DNA of 64,000 bases, taken from contig CAWDGV010000011.1 in assembly GCA_963801985.1 (NCBI GenBank), positions 124,001-188,000 on the forward strand, read 5' to 3'. The first letter of the stretch is position 1. The number at the start of each line of letters is the position of its first letter. The notes under the pieces are model-generated. The model saw nothing but the letters and a program-made list of their open reading frames with translations. It was not told the DNA's origin and did no database searches. Shown piece by piece: positions 1-9,201 of this stretch. This stretch comes from JABDQZ01 sp963801985. GTDB taxonomy: Bacteria > Pseudomonadota > Gammaproteobacteria > Chromatiales > Chromatiaceae. Made by a program: the position numbers and the translations under genes.

Positions 1-1070
1 TTGACCAGGTAAAAATCCACACGGCCCAGGTTGATGCGGATAATGTCCCTGAACTGGTCGCACTGATTAACAAGATCAGGCCTGCCATGGTGATCAATGT
101 CGCCCTGCCTTACCAGGATTTAACCATCATGGATGCCTGCCTGGAAACCGGTATTGATTACCTCGATACGGCCAACTACGAACCACTGGATGAAGCCAAG
201 TTTGAATACAGGTGGCAATGGGCCTACCAGGACAGGTTCAGGGATGCTGGCTTAACAGCCCTGCTGGGGTCAGGATTTGATCCGGGTGTGACCAACGTCT
301 TCATTGCTTATGCGCTGAAACACCATTTTGACCAGATCGATACCGTTGATATTCTCGACTGCAATGCCGGTGACCATGGCTACCCGTTTGCCACCAATTT
401 CAACCCGGAAATCAATATCCGCGAAGTCACTTCGAATGGTCGTTACTGGCAGGACGGCGACTGGGTGGAAACCCAGCCGATGGAAATTTCCCGGGTATTT
501 GATTTTCCTGAAATCGGTCCCCGCAGGATGTTTCTGCTATACCACGAGGAAATGGAATCACTCACCAAACATATCCCTGGAGTCCAGCGCATGCGCTTCT
601 GGATGACTTTTGGCGACAGCTACCTCAAGCACCTGGAAGTAATTCAGAATCTTGGCCTGGATGGTATTGAACCTGTCGAATTCCAGGGCCAGCAGATTGT
701 ACCGCTGCAATTTTTAAAAGCCCTGCTTCCGGATCCCGCAACATTGGGACCTCGTACTGTGGGCAAAACCAATATTGGCTGCATCATCAAGGGTAGCAAG
801 AATGGCAAACCCGTCTGCCGCTATATTTATAATGTCAAGGATCATCAGGACTGTTACAGGGAAACCCAGGCACAGGGTGTGTCATACACAACGGGTGTGC
901 CAGCCATGATTGGCGCCAAGATGATGCTGCAGGGCAAGTGGAAACAACCCGGTGTCTGGAACATGGAACAATACGACCCGGACCCCTTTATGGATGATCT
1001 GAACAGGTACGGACTGCCGTGGAATGACATTGAATTTGATGTCAACATCGATGCATTGCCTGATAAATAA
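1..1070 (+). CDS. Carboxynorspermidine/carboxyspermidine dehydrogenase (saccharopine dehydrogenase family), 5' partial
   Basis: This enzyme condenses a diamine (putrescine or diaminopropane) with aspartate semialdehyde, using NADPH, to give carboxyspermidine or carboxynorspermidine. The frame is open from base 3, so about 355 residues are visible; the missing N-terminus would hold the Rossmann glycine motif. Visible family features include the segment ending the nucleotide-binding fold (VINVALPYQD), LDTANYE, GSGFDPGVTNVF and a C-terminal TTGVPAMIGAKMM segment. The first ATG in frame, at 87, lies inside the fold and is not the real start. The next gene on the same strand encodes the decarboxylase for its product, which supports the assignment. 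It could be called Lys1-like or saccharopine dehydrogenase by similarity, but the neighbour argues for polyamine synthesis. Confidence 0.88.
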   Translation, partial: DQVKIHTAQVDADNVPELVALINKIRPAMVINVALPYQDLTIMDACLETGIDYLDTANYEPLDEAKFEYRWQWAYQDRFRDAGLTALLGSGFDPGVTNVFIAYALKHHFDQIDTVDILDCNAGDHGYPFATNFNPEINIREVTSNGRYWQDGDWVETQPMEISRVFDFPEIGPRRMFLLYHEEMESLTKHIPGVQRMRFWMTFGDSYLKHLEVIQNLGLDGIEPVEFQGQQIVPLQFLKALLPDPATLGPRTVGKTNIGCIIKGSKNGKPVCRYIYNVKDHQDCYRETQAQGVSYTTGVPAMIGAKMMLQGKWKQPGVWNMEQYDPDPFMDDLNRYGLPWNDIEFDVNIDALPDK

Positions 1071-1076
1071 TTTCTG

Positions 1077-1179
1077 CACCACAAAGGACACAGAGATCGC
1101 GAAGTCACTTTGCTCAACGTAATAACGACATGCGATGTTAACAACGATAACTTTGTGTTCTTTGTGCGCTTCGGGGTGA
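1077..1179. repeat. Imperfect inverted-repeat intergenic element (CACCACRAAGG type), copy 1
   Basis: Two 28-base arms, 1077-1104 and 1151-1178, are reverse complements at 20 of 28 positions and enclose about 46 bases. The arm sequence (CACCACAAAGGACACAGAG...) closely resembles the perfect 34-base arms of the element at 49514-49733. It fills the gap between the polyamine dehydrogenase and decarboxylase genes, so the transcript linking them would carry a large hairpin. There is no transposase; it looks like a decayed short non-autonomous repeat. Confidence 0.65.
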
Positions 1180-1185
1180 ATTAAA

Positions 1186-2325
1186 TTGAAACAGGACCAG
1201 TACAGTCTTTTACCTTCTCCTTGTTATTTACTGGTAGAACAAAAATTACGGCACAATCTCGAGTTAATCCGCCGTGTCGAGCAGGCAGCTGGCTGCAGTA
1301 TCATTCTCGCTTTGAAAGGTTTTGCGATGTGGTCGGTCTTTCCGATAGTAAGGGAATACCTGTCAGGCTGCTCGGCAAGCTCCTATAATGAAGCACGCCT
1401 GATTCATGATTATTTCAAGGGCCATATTCATCTTTATGCGCCCGCGTATACCCAGGATGAATTCCCTTCACTGTTAAAGATGGCTGACCGGATTTCTTTC
1501 AACTCGTTAAGCCAATGGTCGACATTTTCCGAACAGGCTCTGGCTGAAGGCATTTCCTGTGGCCTGCGGGTCAACCCGGGCATACACGAGGTCGAAACAG
1601 AAATTTATAATCCCAGTGGTAAACAATCACGTCTTGGCATACCTGCCGAAGAGCTCGGTGACGATTTACCTACCGGCATTGAAGGGCTGCATGTTCACGC
1701 TTTGTGTGAAAGTCCTGCGGATGCAACAGCCAGGCTGATCCAGGCCGTGGAAGAAAAATTTGGTCGCTTCCTGCCTGACCTGAAGTGGCTCAATCTTGGT
1801 GGCGGGCACCTGATGACCCGGGATGACTACGATATCGACGGACTGGTCGAGGCAATTACTGCATTTAAAAAGAGGCAGCCTCACCTGGAAGTGGTACTGG
1901 AGCCGGGTTCTGCGATTGCCTGGCGCACCGGCCCCCTGATATCCACAGTACTGGACATTATTCACCGTGGCGGCATGGATATCGCTATCCTGGATACATC
2001 AGCCACTGCACACATGCCCGATGTTCTGGAAATGCCCTACCGCCCCGAAGTTCGTGATGCCGACGTCCCCCAACAAAAAGCTTTCACATACCGTCTCGGC
2101 GGTCTCACCTGTCTTGCCGGTGACATTATTGGTGATTATTCTTTTGATGAAGCATTACAGGTTGGAAAAAAAGTCATTTTTGAAGACATGATTCACTACA
2201 CCATGGTAAAAACCACCATGTTTAACGGTGTTCATCATCCTGCCATTGCCATTGAAAAAGCGGATGGCAGCTATAAAGTCATCAGGCAGTATGACTATGA
2301 TGACTATCGCAGACGGCTTTCCTGA
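1186..2325 (+). CDS. nspC: Carboxynorspermidine/carboxyspermidine decarboxylase
   Basis: A PLP enzyme of the alanine racemase/DAP-decarboxylase fold that removes CO2 from carboxy(nor)spermidine to give (nor)spermidine. The 379-residue length matches the family. Visible motifs are the PLP-lysine region LALKGFAMWS near residue 44, GLRVNPG, LNLGGGH, EPGSAIAW and the ATAHMPDVLEMPYRP segment. The start is a TTG at 1186; no in-frame ATG lies near the N-terminus and the upstream spacer holds only the inverted repeat, so TTG is the best choice. With the preceding dehydrogenase it forms the aspartate-semialdehyde-dependent spermidine route known from Vibrio and many bacteria that lack SpeD/SpeE. A clear terminator follows at 2451-2480. 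Confidence 0.92.
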   Translation: MKQDQYSLLPSPCYLLVEQKLRHNLELIRRVEQAAGCSIILALKGFAMWSVFPIVREYLSGCSASSYNEARLIHDYFKGHIHLYAPAYTQDEFPSLLKMADRISFNSLSQWSTFSEQALAEGISCGLRVNPGIHEVETEIYNPSGKQSRLGIPAEELGDDLPTGIEGLHVHALCESPADATARLIQAVEEKFGRFLPDLKWLNLGGGHLMTRDDYDIDGLVEAITAFKKRQPHLEVVLEPGSAIAWRTGPLISTVLDIIHRGGMDIAILDTSATAHMPDVLEMPYRPEVRDADVPQQKAFTYRLGGLTCLAGDIIGDYSFDEALQVGKKVIFEDMIHYTMVKTTMFNGVHHPAIAIEKADGSYKVIRQYDYDDYRRRLS

Positions 2326-2450
2326 AACAATCAATAATCAAGATTAAATTTTCTTAACCGGGTGCGACAAAATGCCACTACCAAATCAATAAGTTTATCC
2401 CTATATTATTAAATACACCGGGAGCGGTGTAATTTCATGTTTCCCCCCTT

Positions 2451-2480
2451 AAGCCCCATTTCCTGAATGGGGCTTTTTTT
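2451..2480 (+). terminator. Rho-independent terminator after nspC
   Basis: A ten-base stem (AAGCCCCATT / AATGGGGCTT) with a six-base loop is followed by a run of T on the plus strand. It sits between convergent nspC and speA and fits termination of the dehydrogenase-nspC transcript. Confidence 0.85.
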
Positions 2481-2512
2481 AAACGTTACCCGTATTGAAT
2501 CGACTGACCCCG

Positions 2513-4429
2513 TCAGAGTCTTAGGGGTGTTTCCTCTTCCAGGTAGGTATAGCCCTGCAAACCTTCCTGGTAAAAATGCATAAAGGCATTGGCTTCACGC
2601 TTGGTGATCAGTCCCTTGTTACGGGCATTTTGAATTTCACGTCGCATACGATCAATTAAAACCGTTTCATGAAACTGCACATAATCCAGTACTTCAGCAA
2701 CAGTTTCACCTTTGACTACCTGCTCAAGCTCATAGCCATCATCATCCATACGCACATGAACAGCATGCGTATCACCAAACAGGTTATGCAGATCACCCAG
2801 GATTTCCTGGTAAGCTCCGGTCAAAAACAATCCCAGCAGGTAAGTCGAATTATCATCCTTTGCGTGTAATGGTAATACGCTGGCAATTTCATCGCCGACA
2901 GGAAAGTTTTGAATCGTTCCATCAGAATCGCAGGTAATATCTACCAGAATCCCCTTTTTGGTAGGCTGTTCATTCAACCGGTGTATCGGCAGGACGGGAA
3001 AAACCTGCTTGATTGCCCAGGCATCAGGCAAGGACTGGAACACGGAAAAGTTACAAAAATAACGGTCCGCGATCTGTGTTTCAAACCCGGGTACCAGGCG
3101 GTTCATTTCTTCCCCGCCCAGCCTTTCTCTCAGGTGCGTGATCAGGCGCCAGTAGAGATCATCTGCGAGTGCACGGTCAGATAAACTGGCATGCCCCAGG
3201 GCAAATAGACGCGTCATGTCATCACGAAAAGCAATCACGTCATGTAATGCTTCAGTCGGCGCAATGTTATCCAGTTCCTGCAGGGTTTGCCAAAGCTGTC
3301 TTAGCTGTAGCGGACTGTCTTCATCCGGCTCGACCAATGCAGTTTCACTGATACGCCTGGCAATACCCAGAACGTCAACAATAAATACCGCATGATGGGC
3401 CACAATAGCCCTGCCTGACTCGGAAATGATATTTGGACTGGGCAGATTCTCTTCTTCACAGACCCGTTTCATGGTCCAGACAATCTCGTTGGCATACTCC
3501 TGCAGGGAGTAATCCACCGCAGACTTCGTATCATCCGGCGATGCGTGATAGTTCACACCCAATCCGCCACCAACATCCATAAAATCAATCGGGGCACCCA
3601 GTCGACAGGTTTCCACGAAGTAACGCGCGGCCTCCTGCATGGCCTTCTTGATACTTTTTATCTCTGGAACCTGGCTGCCAATATGGAAATGCAGTAATCG
3701 CAGGCTATGTAGCATATTGACGGATTTGAGCTTGTTAATCGCATCCAGTAATTCAGATGCTGACAAACCAAACTTCGACTTGTCACCACCGGAATCATCC
3801 CAGAATCCATTACTGGTGGTGGAAAGCCGGCAACGCAATCCAATCAGGGGGTCAACATCAAGCCGCTTGGCCGCATCAAGAATCAGGTCCAGCTCGTTGG
3901 TTTTTTCAACCACGATGAAAACCCGCTTGCCCATTTTGTTGCCCATCAGGGCAAGTTCAACAAACTCCATGTCTTTGTAACCGTTGCAGATGATAAGTCC
4001 CTTTACATCTTCCAGCATTGGCAGGGTTGCATGCAGCTCAGGCTTGGAACCGGCCTCCAGTCCCCAGTTAAACTCGGCACCAAACTCGATAATCTCCTCA
4101 ACAACCTGGCGTTGCTGATTTACCTTGATTGGATAGACACCGTAATACTGCCCATCGTATTCCGCTTCTTTGCAGGCATGGGTAAAACGCCGGTGAATAC
4201 GTTCAATGCGTTTTTTTAAAATGTCAGAAAAACGCAATAACAATGGCGGACGCATGCCCTTGCCGGCGAGGTCATCACAAAGCTCCTTCAGGTCAATACG
4301 ATCATCCTCATTGATAATGGCTTCAACATTGCCGGACGCATTGATATCAAACAGGCCATTCCCCCAGCCATTGATCTGGTAAAGCTTGCGTGCATCATCC
4401 AGTGACCATTGATTATCAGCATCAGTCAT
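2513..4429 (-). CDS. speA: Biosynthetic arginine decarboxylase
   Basis: PLP-dependent decarboxylase converting arginine to agmatine, the first step of the arginine route to putrescine. About 638 residues, the normal SpeA length. The PLP lysine is in YGVYPIKVNQQ near residue 97; MDVGGGLGVNYH and the SESGRAIVAHHAV segment are also visible. A GTG at 4438 is possible, but the ATG at 4429 has an AGGTG ribosome site about seven bases upstream and overlaps the stop of speB by eight bases (ATGACTGA), typical of translational coupling. Agmatinase lies directly upstream on the same strand, so both enzymes should be made together. Confidence 0.95.
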   Translation of the reverse strand: MTDADNQWSLDDARKLYQINGWGNGLFDINASGNVEAIINEDDRIDLKELCDDLAGKGMRPPLLLRFSDILKKRIERIHRRFTHACKEAEYDGQYYGVYPIKVNQQRQVVEEIIEFGAEFNWGLEAGSKPELHATLPMLEDVKGLIICNGYKDMEFVELALMGNKMGKRVFIVVEKTNELDLILDAAKRLDVDPLIGLRCRLSTTSNGFWDDSGGDKSKFGLSASELLDAINKLKSVNMLHSLRLLHFHIGSQVPEIKSIKKAMQEAARYFVETCRLGAPIDFMDVGGGLGVNYHASPDDTKSAVDYSLQEYANEIVWTMKRVCEEENLPSPNIISESGRAIVAHHAVFIVDVLGIARRISETALVEPDEDSPLQLRQLWQTLQELDNIAPTEALHDVIAFRDDMTRLFALGHASLSDRALADDLYWRLITHLRERLGGEEMNRLVPGFETQIADRYFCNFSVFQSLPDAWAIKQVFPVLPIHRLNEQPTKKGILVDITCDSDGTIQNFPVGDEIASVLPLHAKDDNSTYLLGLFLTGAYQEILGDLHNLFGDTHAVHVRMDDDGYELEQVVKGETVAEVLDYVQFHETVLIDRMRREIQNARNKGLITKREANAFMHFYQEGLQGYTYLEEETPLRL

Positions 4430-5342
4430 CTTCAACACCTATCTGTGAACCCCGCTTTGCGGCCCTGTCATATCCTCTGGACTTACCCCAGAAGGAAATA
4501 CATTTTTGCACTAACTTGGCCGCCATCATGTCGGAGACGTGGCTTTCTTCAGGAACCAGCTCGAGTATATCAACGCCGCGAACATCAGCCTGCACATTAT
4601 GCATTAAAGCATCCAGCAGGCTAATACCCTGGTGCCAGCTCAGGCCTCCAGGCTGCGGCGTCCCCACACCAGCAATCAATGCCGCATCAAAACCATCCAT
4701 GTCAATGGTCAGCCAGACAGGCCCGCTTAAAGACGAAATCATTTCAAGCAGACGATTCCAGTTTTGTAACTGCTGCAGCTCGCGATCAAAAAAAGTCGTA
4801 ATGTTTTCACTGGCTTCAATCAGGGCCGCTTCACGTGCATGCAGTGAGCGAATAGACACCTGGATCAGGTCATAACCCTGCTGGTGAATACGGTACATGG
4901 GACAGGCATGGTTATAAACGGAACCATGGAAATCTGTACGCAAATCAGCATGCGCGTCTATCTGAATAACAGTTCCACCTTCAGGCATACGGGCAAACAG
5001 CATGTCCGGTGTAATGGAATGCTCACCACCCAGGCCGATAAACAGGTTTTCTGCCGGTAAGGCATTTACAGTTTGAAACAGCCTGGCATGGAACTCGGGC
5101 TGAGCTTCATCAGCATGTTTTTCAATATTCTCGAGCACACACACTTTCAGGAATTCAGTCGGACACCAGCGTTTATCTTCCTCGTAAAACTCCAGTTGCT
5201 CACTGGCGGCCAGAATAGCAGCCGGACCATTGGCGGTGCCGGGACGATAGGTCACGGTATCATCATAGGAGACAGGCAGAATCAGGACATCAGCCTGCTC
5301 CTGCGGTGCGTTTGGCAACGCGAGAAAATATTGTGTATTCAT
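4422..5342 (-). CDS. speB: Agmatinase (ureohydrolase family)
   Basis: Hydrolyses agmatine to putrescine and urea with a binuclear manganese centre. Metal-binding motifs are present in order: GGEHS near residue 120, the IDAHADLR segment, and TIDMDGFD near residue 220. The ORF extends upstream to a TTG at 5369, but the ATG at 5342 gives a protein of about 306 residues, the usual agmatinase length; neither start has an obvious ribosome site. It overlaps the arginine decarboxylase gene by eight bases. Substrate is inferred from that coupling, since ureohydrolases also include arginases and guanidinobutyrases. Confidence 0.9.
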   Translation of the reverse strand: MNTQYFLALPNAPQEQADVLILPVSYDDTVTYRPGTANGPAAILAASEQLEFYEEDKRWCPTEFLKVCVLENIEKHADEAQPEFHARLFQTVNALPAENLFIGLGGEHSITPDMLFARMPEGGTVIQIDAHADLRTDFHGSVYNHACPMYRIHQQGYDLIQVSIRSLHAREAALIEASENITTFFDRELQQLQNWNRLLEMISSLSGPVWLTIDMDGFDAALIAGVGTPQPGGLSWHQGISLLDALMHNVQADVRGVDILELVPEESHVSDMMAAKLVQKCISFWGKSRGYDRAAKRGSQIGVEDD

Positions 5343-5402
5343 AACGGCGAAGTCTGCCACTATTTTCAAAAATACGCAGCAGATATCTGTGACTATTCAG
5401 GC

Positions 5403-5431
5403 AAAAAAAAGCCCCGGATATACCGGGGCTT
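5403..5431 (-). terminator. Rho-independent terminator after mrp
   Basis: Stem AAGCCCCGG / CCGGGGCTT (5409-5431) with a five-base loop, followed on the minus strand by eight T residues (5403-5410). It lies between the mrp stop and the speB start and separates the two transcripts. Confidence 0.85.
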
Positions 5432-5467
5432 TACTGAGCTGAAATCAGCAATCAATCGCTAAAACGA

Positions 5468-6559
5468 TCAATTATTCTGGATCACGATATTCGGGAACTT
5501 GGCCGCATAGCTCTTGGCCTGCAGTGCCAGTTTGGCTGCAGCCTTGCGCGCAATTTCACGATAGATCTGGGATGGACGTGCTTCAGGATCTGCAACCACG
5601 GTCGGTTTGCCTGAATCAGTTTCTTCACGAATGCGCAGTTCCAGCGGCAAAGCGCCGAGGAAATCAACACCGTATTGTTCAGCCATGCGGGAACCGCCAC
5701 CTTCGCCAAAGATATGTTCTTCATGGCCACAATTGGAACAAATGTGAATGCTCATGTTTTCAACAATACCCAGAACAGGCACTTCAACTTTTTCAAACAT
5801 CTTGAAACCCTTACGCGCATCCAGCAGCGCAATATCCTGGGGTGTGGTGACAACGATTGCACCAGAAACAGGTACTTTCTGTGCGAGAGTCAGCTGGGTA
5901 TCACCGGTACCAGGTGGCAGGTCGATAATCAGATAGTCAAGGTCTGACCAGTTGGTATCATTCAGCAACTGTTCCAGCGCCTGGGTAACCATTGGGCCAC
6001 GCCAGATCATGGGCGTTTCCTCATCGATCAGGAAACCAATGGACATCGCCTGCAAATGATAGCTGTTCATCGGTTCCAGGGTTGTGCCGTCTTTAGAATC
6101 AGGCTGCCCTGAAATACCCAGCATACGCGGCTGGGAAGGACCATAGATATCTGCATCCAGGATACCGACTTTGGCACCTTCATAGGAAAGTGCCAGGGCC
6201 AGGTTAACCGCCGTGGTTGATTTACCAACACCACCCTTACCGGAAGCAACGGCAATAATGTTTTTGACATTATCAATTGGTTTGAGAGATTTCTGTACTG
6301 AATGGGCAACAACATTCATGGAAACGTCCACTTCGCAACTGGCAACACCATCAACCGCTTCAACTGCAGATTTTACGGCAGCGCCAATTGCACCCTTTAG
6401 ACTTTTAACCGGGAAACCCATGACAACATCTACCTTGACCTTGTCACCATCAATCGAAATATTCTTGATGCACTTACCGCTTACCAGGTCCTTTTCCATG
6501 TGTGGTTCAATGTAGGACTTAATTGCTTCTTCAATCGTTTCCTGAGTTAATTCAGCCAT
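5468..6559 (-). CDS. mrp: Iron-sulfur cluster carrier protein Mrp/ApbC
   Basis: P-loop ATPase that carries and delivers [4Fe-4S] clusters to apoproteins. An N-terminal MIP18/DUF59 domain (about residues 1-90) precedes a deviant Walker A, GKGGVGKST, at about 107-115. DADIYGPSQPRM follows, and the cluster-bridging CxxC is seen as HICSNCGHEE. The start at 6559 (MAELTQ) is chosen over an upstream codon at 6607 because AGGAG sits about six bases before it; this gives 363 residues. It is divergent from metG, the arrangement also found in Escherichia coli. Close relatives are often annotated NBP35-like. Confidence 0.95.
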   Translation of the reverse strand: MAELTQETIEEAIKSYIEPHMEKDLVSGKCIKNISIDGDKVKVDVVMGFPVKSLKGAIGAAVKSAVEAVDGVASCEVDVSMNVVAHSVQKSLKPIDNVKNIIAVASGKGGVGKSTTAVNLALALSYEGAKVGILDADIYGPSQPRMLGISGQPDSKDGTTLEPMNSYHLQAMSIGFLIDEETPMIWRGPMVTQALEQLLNDTNWSDLDYLIIDLPPGTGDTQLTLAQKVPVSGAIVVTTPQDIALLDARKGFKMFEKVEVPVLGIVENMSIHICSNCGHEEHIFGEGGGSRMAEQYGVDFLGALPLELRIREETDSGKPTVVADPEARPSQIYREIARKAAAKLALQAKSYAAKFPNIVIQNN

Positions 6560-6804
6560 TTTTGATCTCCTGCAACCCGCCAAAATAACGGGATAAAATT
6601 GATTCAAGATTAATAGGCGGTGGATTCTACACTAAAAATTCAAATAAATACCAACTAATTTACTTGGTTTTTTCCGGGAAACGCTTTCAGCTTCCAGTCA
6701 CCTTGGAAATTGAAGCAATAAGTGTGAATTCCTGTAACGAAGTCCTGTGCTTTGTGAAATAATCGGAAGATTGTCCATGCAGCAGATTATTTGAAATTTT
6801 ACCT

Positions 6805-8874
6805 ATGTCGCAAACAGCCAGAAAAATCCTCGTTACCAGCGCCCTGCCCTATGCCAACGGCCCGATTCATATCGGTCACCTGGTCGAATACATTCAGACA
6901 GATATCTGGTCACGTTTTCAGAAAATGCGTGGGCATGAATGCTGGTACGTTTGTGCTGATGATGCCCACGGCACGCCCATCATGTTGCACGCGCGCAAGC
7001 AAGGTATCGCACCCGAAGAATTGATTGACCGCATCTGGCAGGAACACACCAGTGATTTTGCCGATTTTTCGATCAGTTTTGATAACTATTACTCAACCCA
7101 TTCAGATGAAAACCAGTATTTCGCCACGCTGATCTATGAGCGCAATCGCGATGCAGGGCATATAGTTGCCAAAACCATTTCCCAGGCCTATGACCCTGAA
7201 GCTGAAATGTTTTTGCCTGATCGCTTCATTAAGGGCACCTGCCCAAAATGTGGCACAGACGATCAGTATGGTGATAACTGCGAAGCCTGTGGTGCGACCT
7301 ACTCACCCACGGATCTTAAGAATCCTGTTTCCGCAGTTTCCGGCGCAACCCCCATCGAAAAGGATTCAGAACACCTGTTTTTCAAACTGTCAGATTTTGA
7401 AGACATGTTGAAAGAATGGCATAAGGCCGGCCATGTACAGGCTGAAATGGCCAATAAAATGGACGAGTGGTTTGAAGCCGGCCTGTCTGACTGGGATATT
7501 TCGCGCGATGCACCCTACTTCGGCTTCGAAATTCCGGATGCTCCCGGTAAGTATTTTTATGTCTGGCTGGATGCACCAATAGGCTATATCGCCAGTTTCA
7601 AAAATCTCTGCGATAAAACCGAGGGCCTGGATTTTGATACCTTCTGGGACCCGGGTTCAGAAGCAGAGCTGTATCACTTCATTGGTAAAGACATCATCAA
7701 CTTCCATGCGCTGTTCTGGCCCGCCATGCTGCATGGCGCCGAGCTGCGCAAACCCAGCGGAGTTTATGCACATGGCTTCCTGACTGTTGATGGCGCCAAG
7801 ATGTCAAAATCACGCGGTACATTCATCAAAGCCCGTACCTACCTGGATCACCTGAACCCGGAATACCTGCGCTATTACTTTGCCGCCAAGCTTGGCTCGG
7901 GTGTTGATGACATCGACCTGAATCTCGAGGATTTCCAGCAGCGCGTCAATTCGGACCTGGTTGGCAAAGTCGTCAATATCGCCAGCCGCAATGCCGGTTT
8001 CATCAAGAAACGCTTCGGTGGCAAACTATCTGCCACTGTCACTGAGCCTGAATTATTCGCCCAGTTTGCGGATGCCGGACAATCCATAGCACAGCATTAT
8101 GAAAACCGCGAGTATTCCCGTGCTGTTCGCGAAATCATGGCGCTGGCGGACAAGGCCAACCAGTATATCGACGAGAAAAAACCCTGGGTAATTGCCAAGG
8201 AAGAAGGCAAAGATGATGAACTGCATGCTGTCTGTTCAATGGGCATCAACCTGTTCAGGCTACTGATTGGTTATTTACGTCCTATCCTGCCAGCCACTGC
8301 AACTGCTTCCGAAGCATTCCTGCAAATCCAGCCTCTCACCTGGCAGGACCTGGCGACACCATTGACTGACCATGAAATTGCCAAGTTCAAACCGCTGATG
8401 ACACGTATCGAACGCGATCGCATTGATGCGATGCTGGAAGATACAAAACTGCAACTGGAAGCTATTGAGACGGCAAGCAGGAAAGCGGACAAGGAAAAAG
8501 ACACGGATAAAACCGGGCAGACTAAAGCTGTCAATGATGAGATTGCAGAAACCATTGAATTTGATGATTTTGCCAAAGTTGATTTACGCGTTGCACGCAT
8601 CGTGGCAGCTAATCACGTTGAGGGCGCTGACAAGTTACTGCAGTTGACACTGGATATTGGCGGCGAAACCCGCAACGTATTCGCGGGAATCAAGTCAGCC
8701 TACGCACCGGAAGATCTGCAGGGCAAGCTGACCGTGATGGTCGCCAACCTGGCACCAAGAAAAATGCGTTTCGGAATTTCTGAAGGTATGGTACTGGCAG
8801 CTGGTCCCGGAGGGAAAGATTTGTTTATATTAAATCCCGATGACGGTGCCCAGCCCGGTATGAAGGTGAAATAA
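6805..8874 (+). CDS. metG: Methionyl-tRNA synthetase
   Basis: Charges initiator and elongator tRNA-Met. Class I motifs are present: HIGH at residues 22-25 and KMSKS at 332-336. A zinc-binding knuckle (CPKCG...CEAC) lies near residues 146-161. The C-terminal 105 residues form the EMAP/Trbp111-like tRNA-binding domain (FAKVDLRVARI, APRKMRFGISEGM) that allows dimerisation. Length 689 is normal for the long form. The last codons and stop lie within a 128-bp unit that is repeated directly downstream, so a second copy of the C-terminal codons follows the stop (see the repeat entry). Confidence 0.98.
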   Translation: MSQTARKILVTSALPYANGPIHIGHLVEYIQTDIWSRFQKMRGHECWYVCADDAHGTPIMLHARKQGIAPEELIDRIWQEHTSDFADFSISFDNYYSTHSDENQYFATLIYERNRDAGHIVAKTISQAYDPEAEMFLPDRFIKGTCPKCGTDDQYGDNCEACGATYSPTDLKNPVSAVSGATPIEKDSEHLFFKLSDFEDMLKEWHKAGHVQAEMANKMDEWFEAGLSDWDISRDAPYFGFEIPDAPGKYFYVWLDAPIGYIASFKNLCDKTEGLDFDTFWDPGSEAELYHFIGKDIINFHALFWPAMLHGAELRKPSGVYAHGFLTVDGAKMSKSRGTFIKARTYLDHLNPEYLRYYFAAKLGSGVDDIDLNLEDFQQRVNSDLVGKVVNIASRNAGFIKKRFGGKLSATVTEPELFAQFADAGQSIAQHYENREYSRAVREIMALADKANQYIDEKKPWVIAKEEGKDDELHAVCSMGINLFRLLIGYLRPILPATATASEAFLQIQPLTWQDLATPLTDHEIAKFKPLMTRIERDRIDAMLEDTKLQLEAIETASRKADKEKDTDKTGQTKAVNDEIAETIEFDDFAKVDLRVARIVAANHVEGADKLLQLTLDIGGETRNVFAGIKSAYAPEDLQGKLTVMVANLAPRKMRFGISEGMVLAAGPGGKDLFILNPDDGAQPGMKVK

Positions 8875-9091
8875 GACATCCCTGTCGCTGGATTCCGGCC
8901 TGGCCTTCCCTGGCCAGTCGTTCGCATGCTGCGTTTGTCCACTGGACAAACGTTGATACTCACCCCGATGACGGTGCCCAGCCTGGAATAAAAGTGGAAT
9001 AAGACGTCCCTGTCGCAGGGTTCCGGCCTGGCCTTCCCTGGCCAGTCGTTCGCATGCTGCGTTTATCCACTGGACAAACGTTCATGCTCAC
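8836..9091. repeat. 128-bp tandem duplication including the metG 3' end
   Basis: Two units, 8836-8963 and 8964-9091, are in exact 128-base register, and a degenerate third begins at 9092. Unit 1 begins in metG at CCCGATGACGG and contains its stop. Unit 2 preserves the same codons (PDDGAQPGIKVE then stop) although it is untranslated, so it arose by duplication of the gene end. Each unit also contains a hairpin, GTTTGTCC/GGACAAAC, and a CTGGCC/GGCCAG pair. The copies differ at scattered positions, so the event is not very recent. Confidence 0.9.
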
Positions 9092-9157
9092 CCCGGTGCC
9101 ACTACATTTTCAGCGGAATTATTGTTTATTCTCAAATACCCAAAAGCCTCAGAGGTG

Positions 9158-9191
9158 TTATTATTCATGACTGTTACTGACTGAATAATAA
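9158..9191. promoter_or_regulatory. AT-rich inverted repeat upstream of rnfA
   Basis: A perfect ten-base inverted repeat, TTATTATTCA / TGAATAATAA, separated by 14 bases, ends ten bases before the rnfA ATG. It could be an operator or a 5' UTR hairpin that affects rnfA translation. No T-run follows, so it is not a terminator. I cannot match it to a known regulator. Confidence 0.45.
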
Positions 9192-9201
9192 ACAGAATTC
9201 C

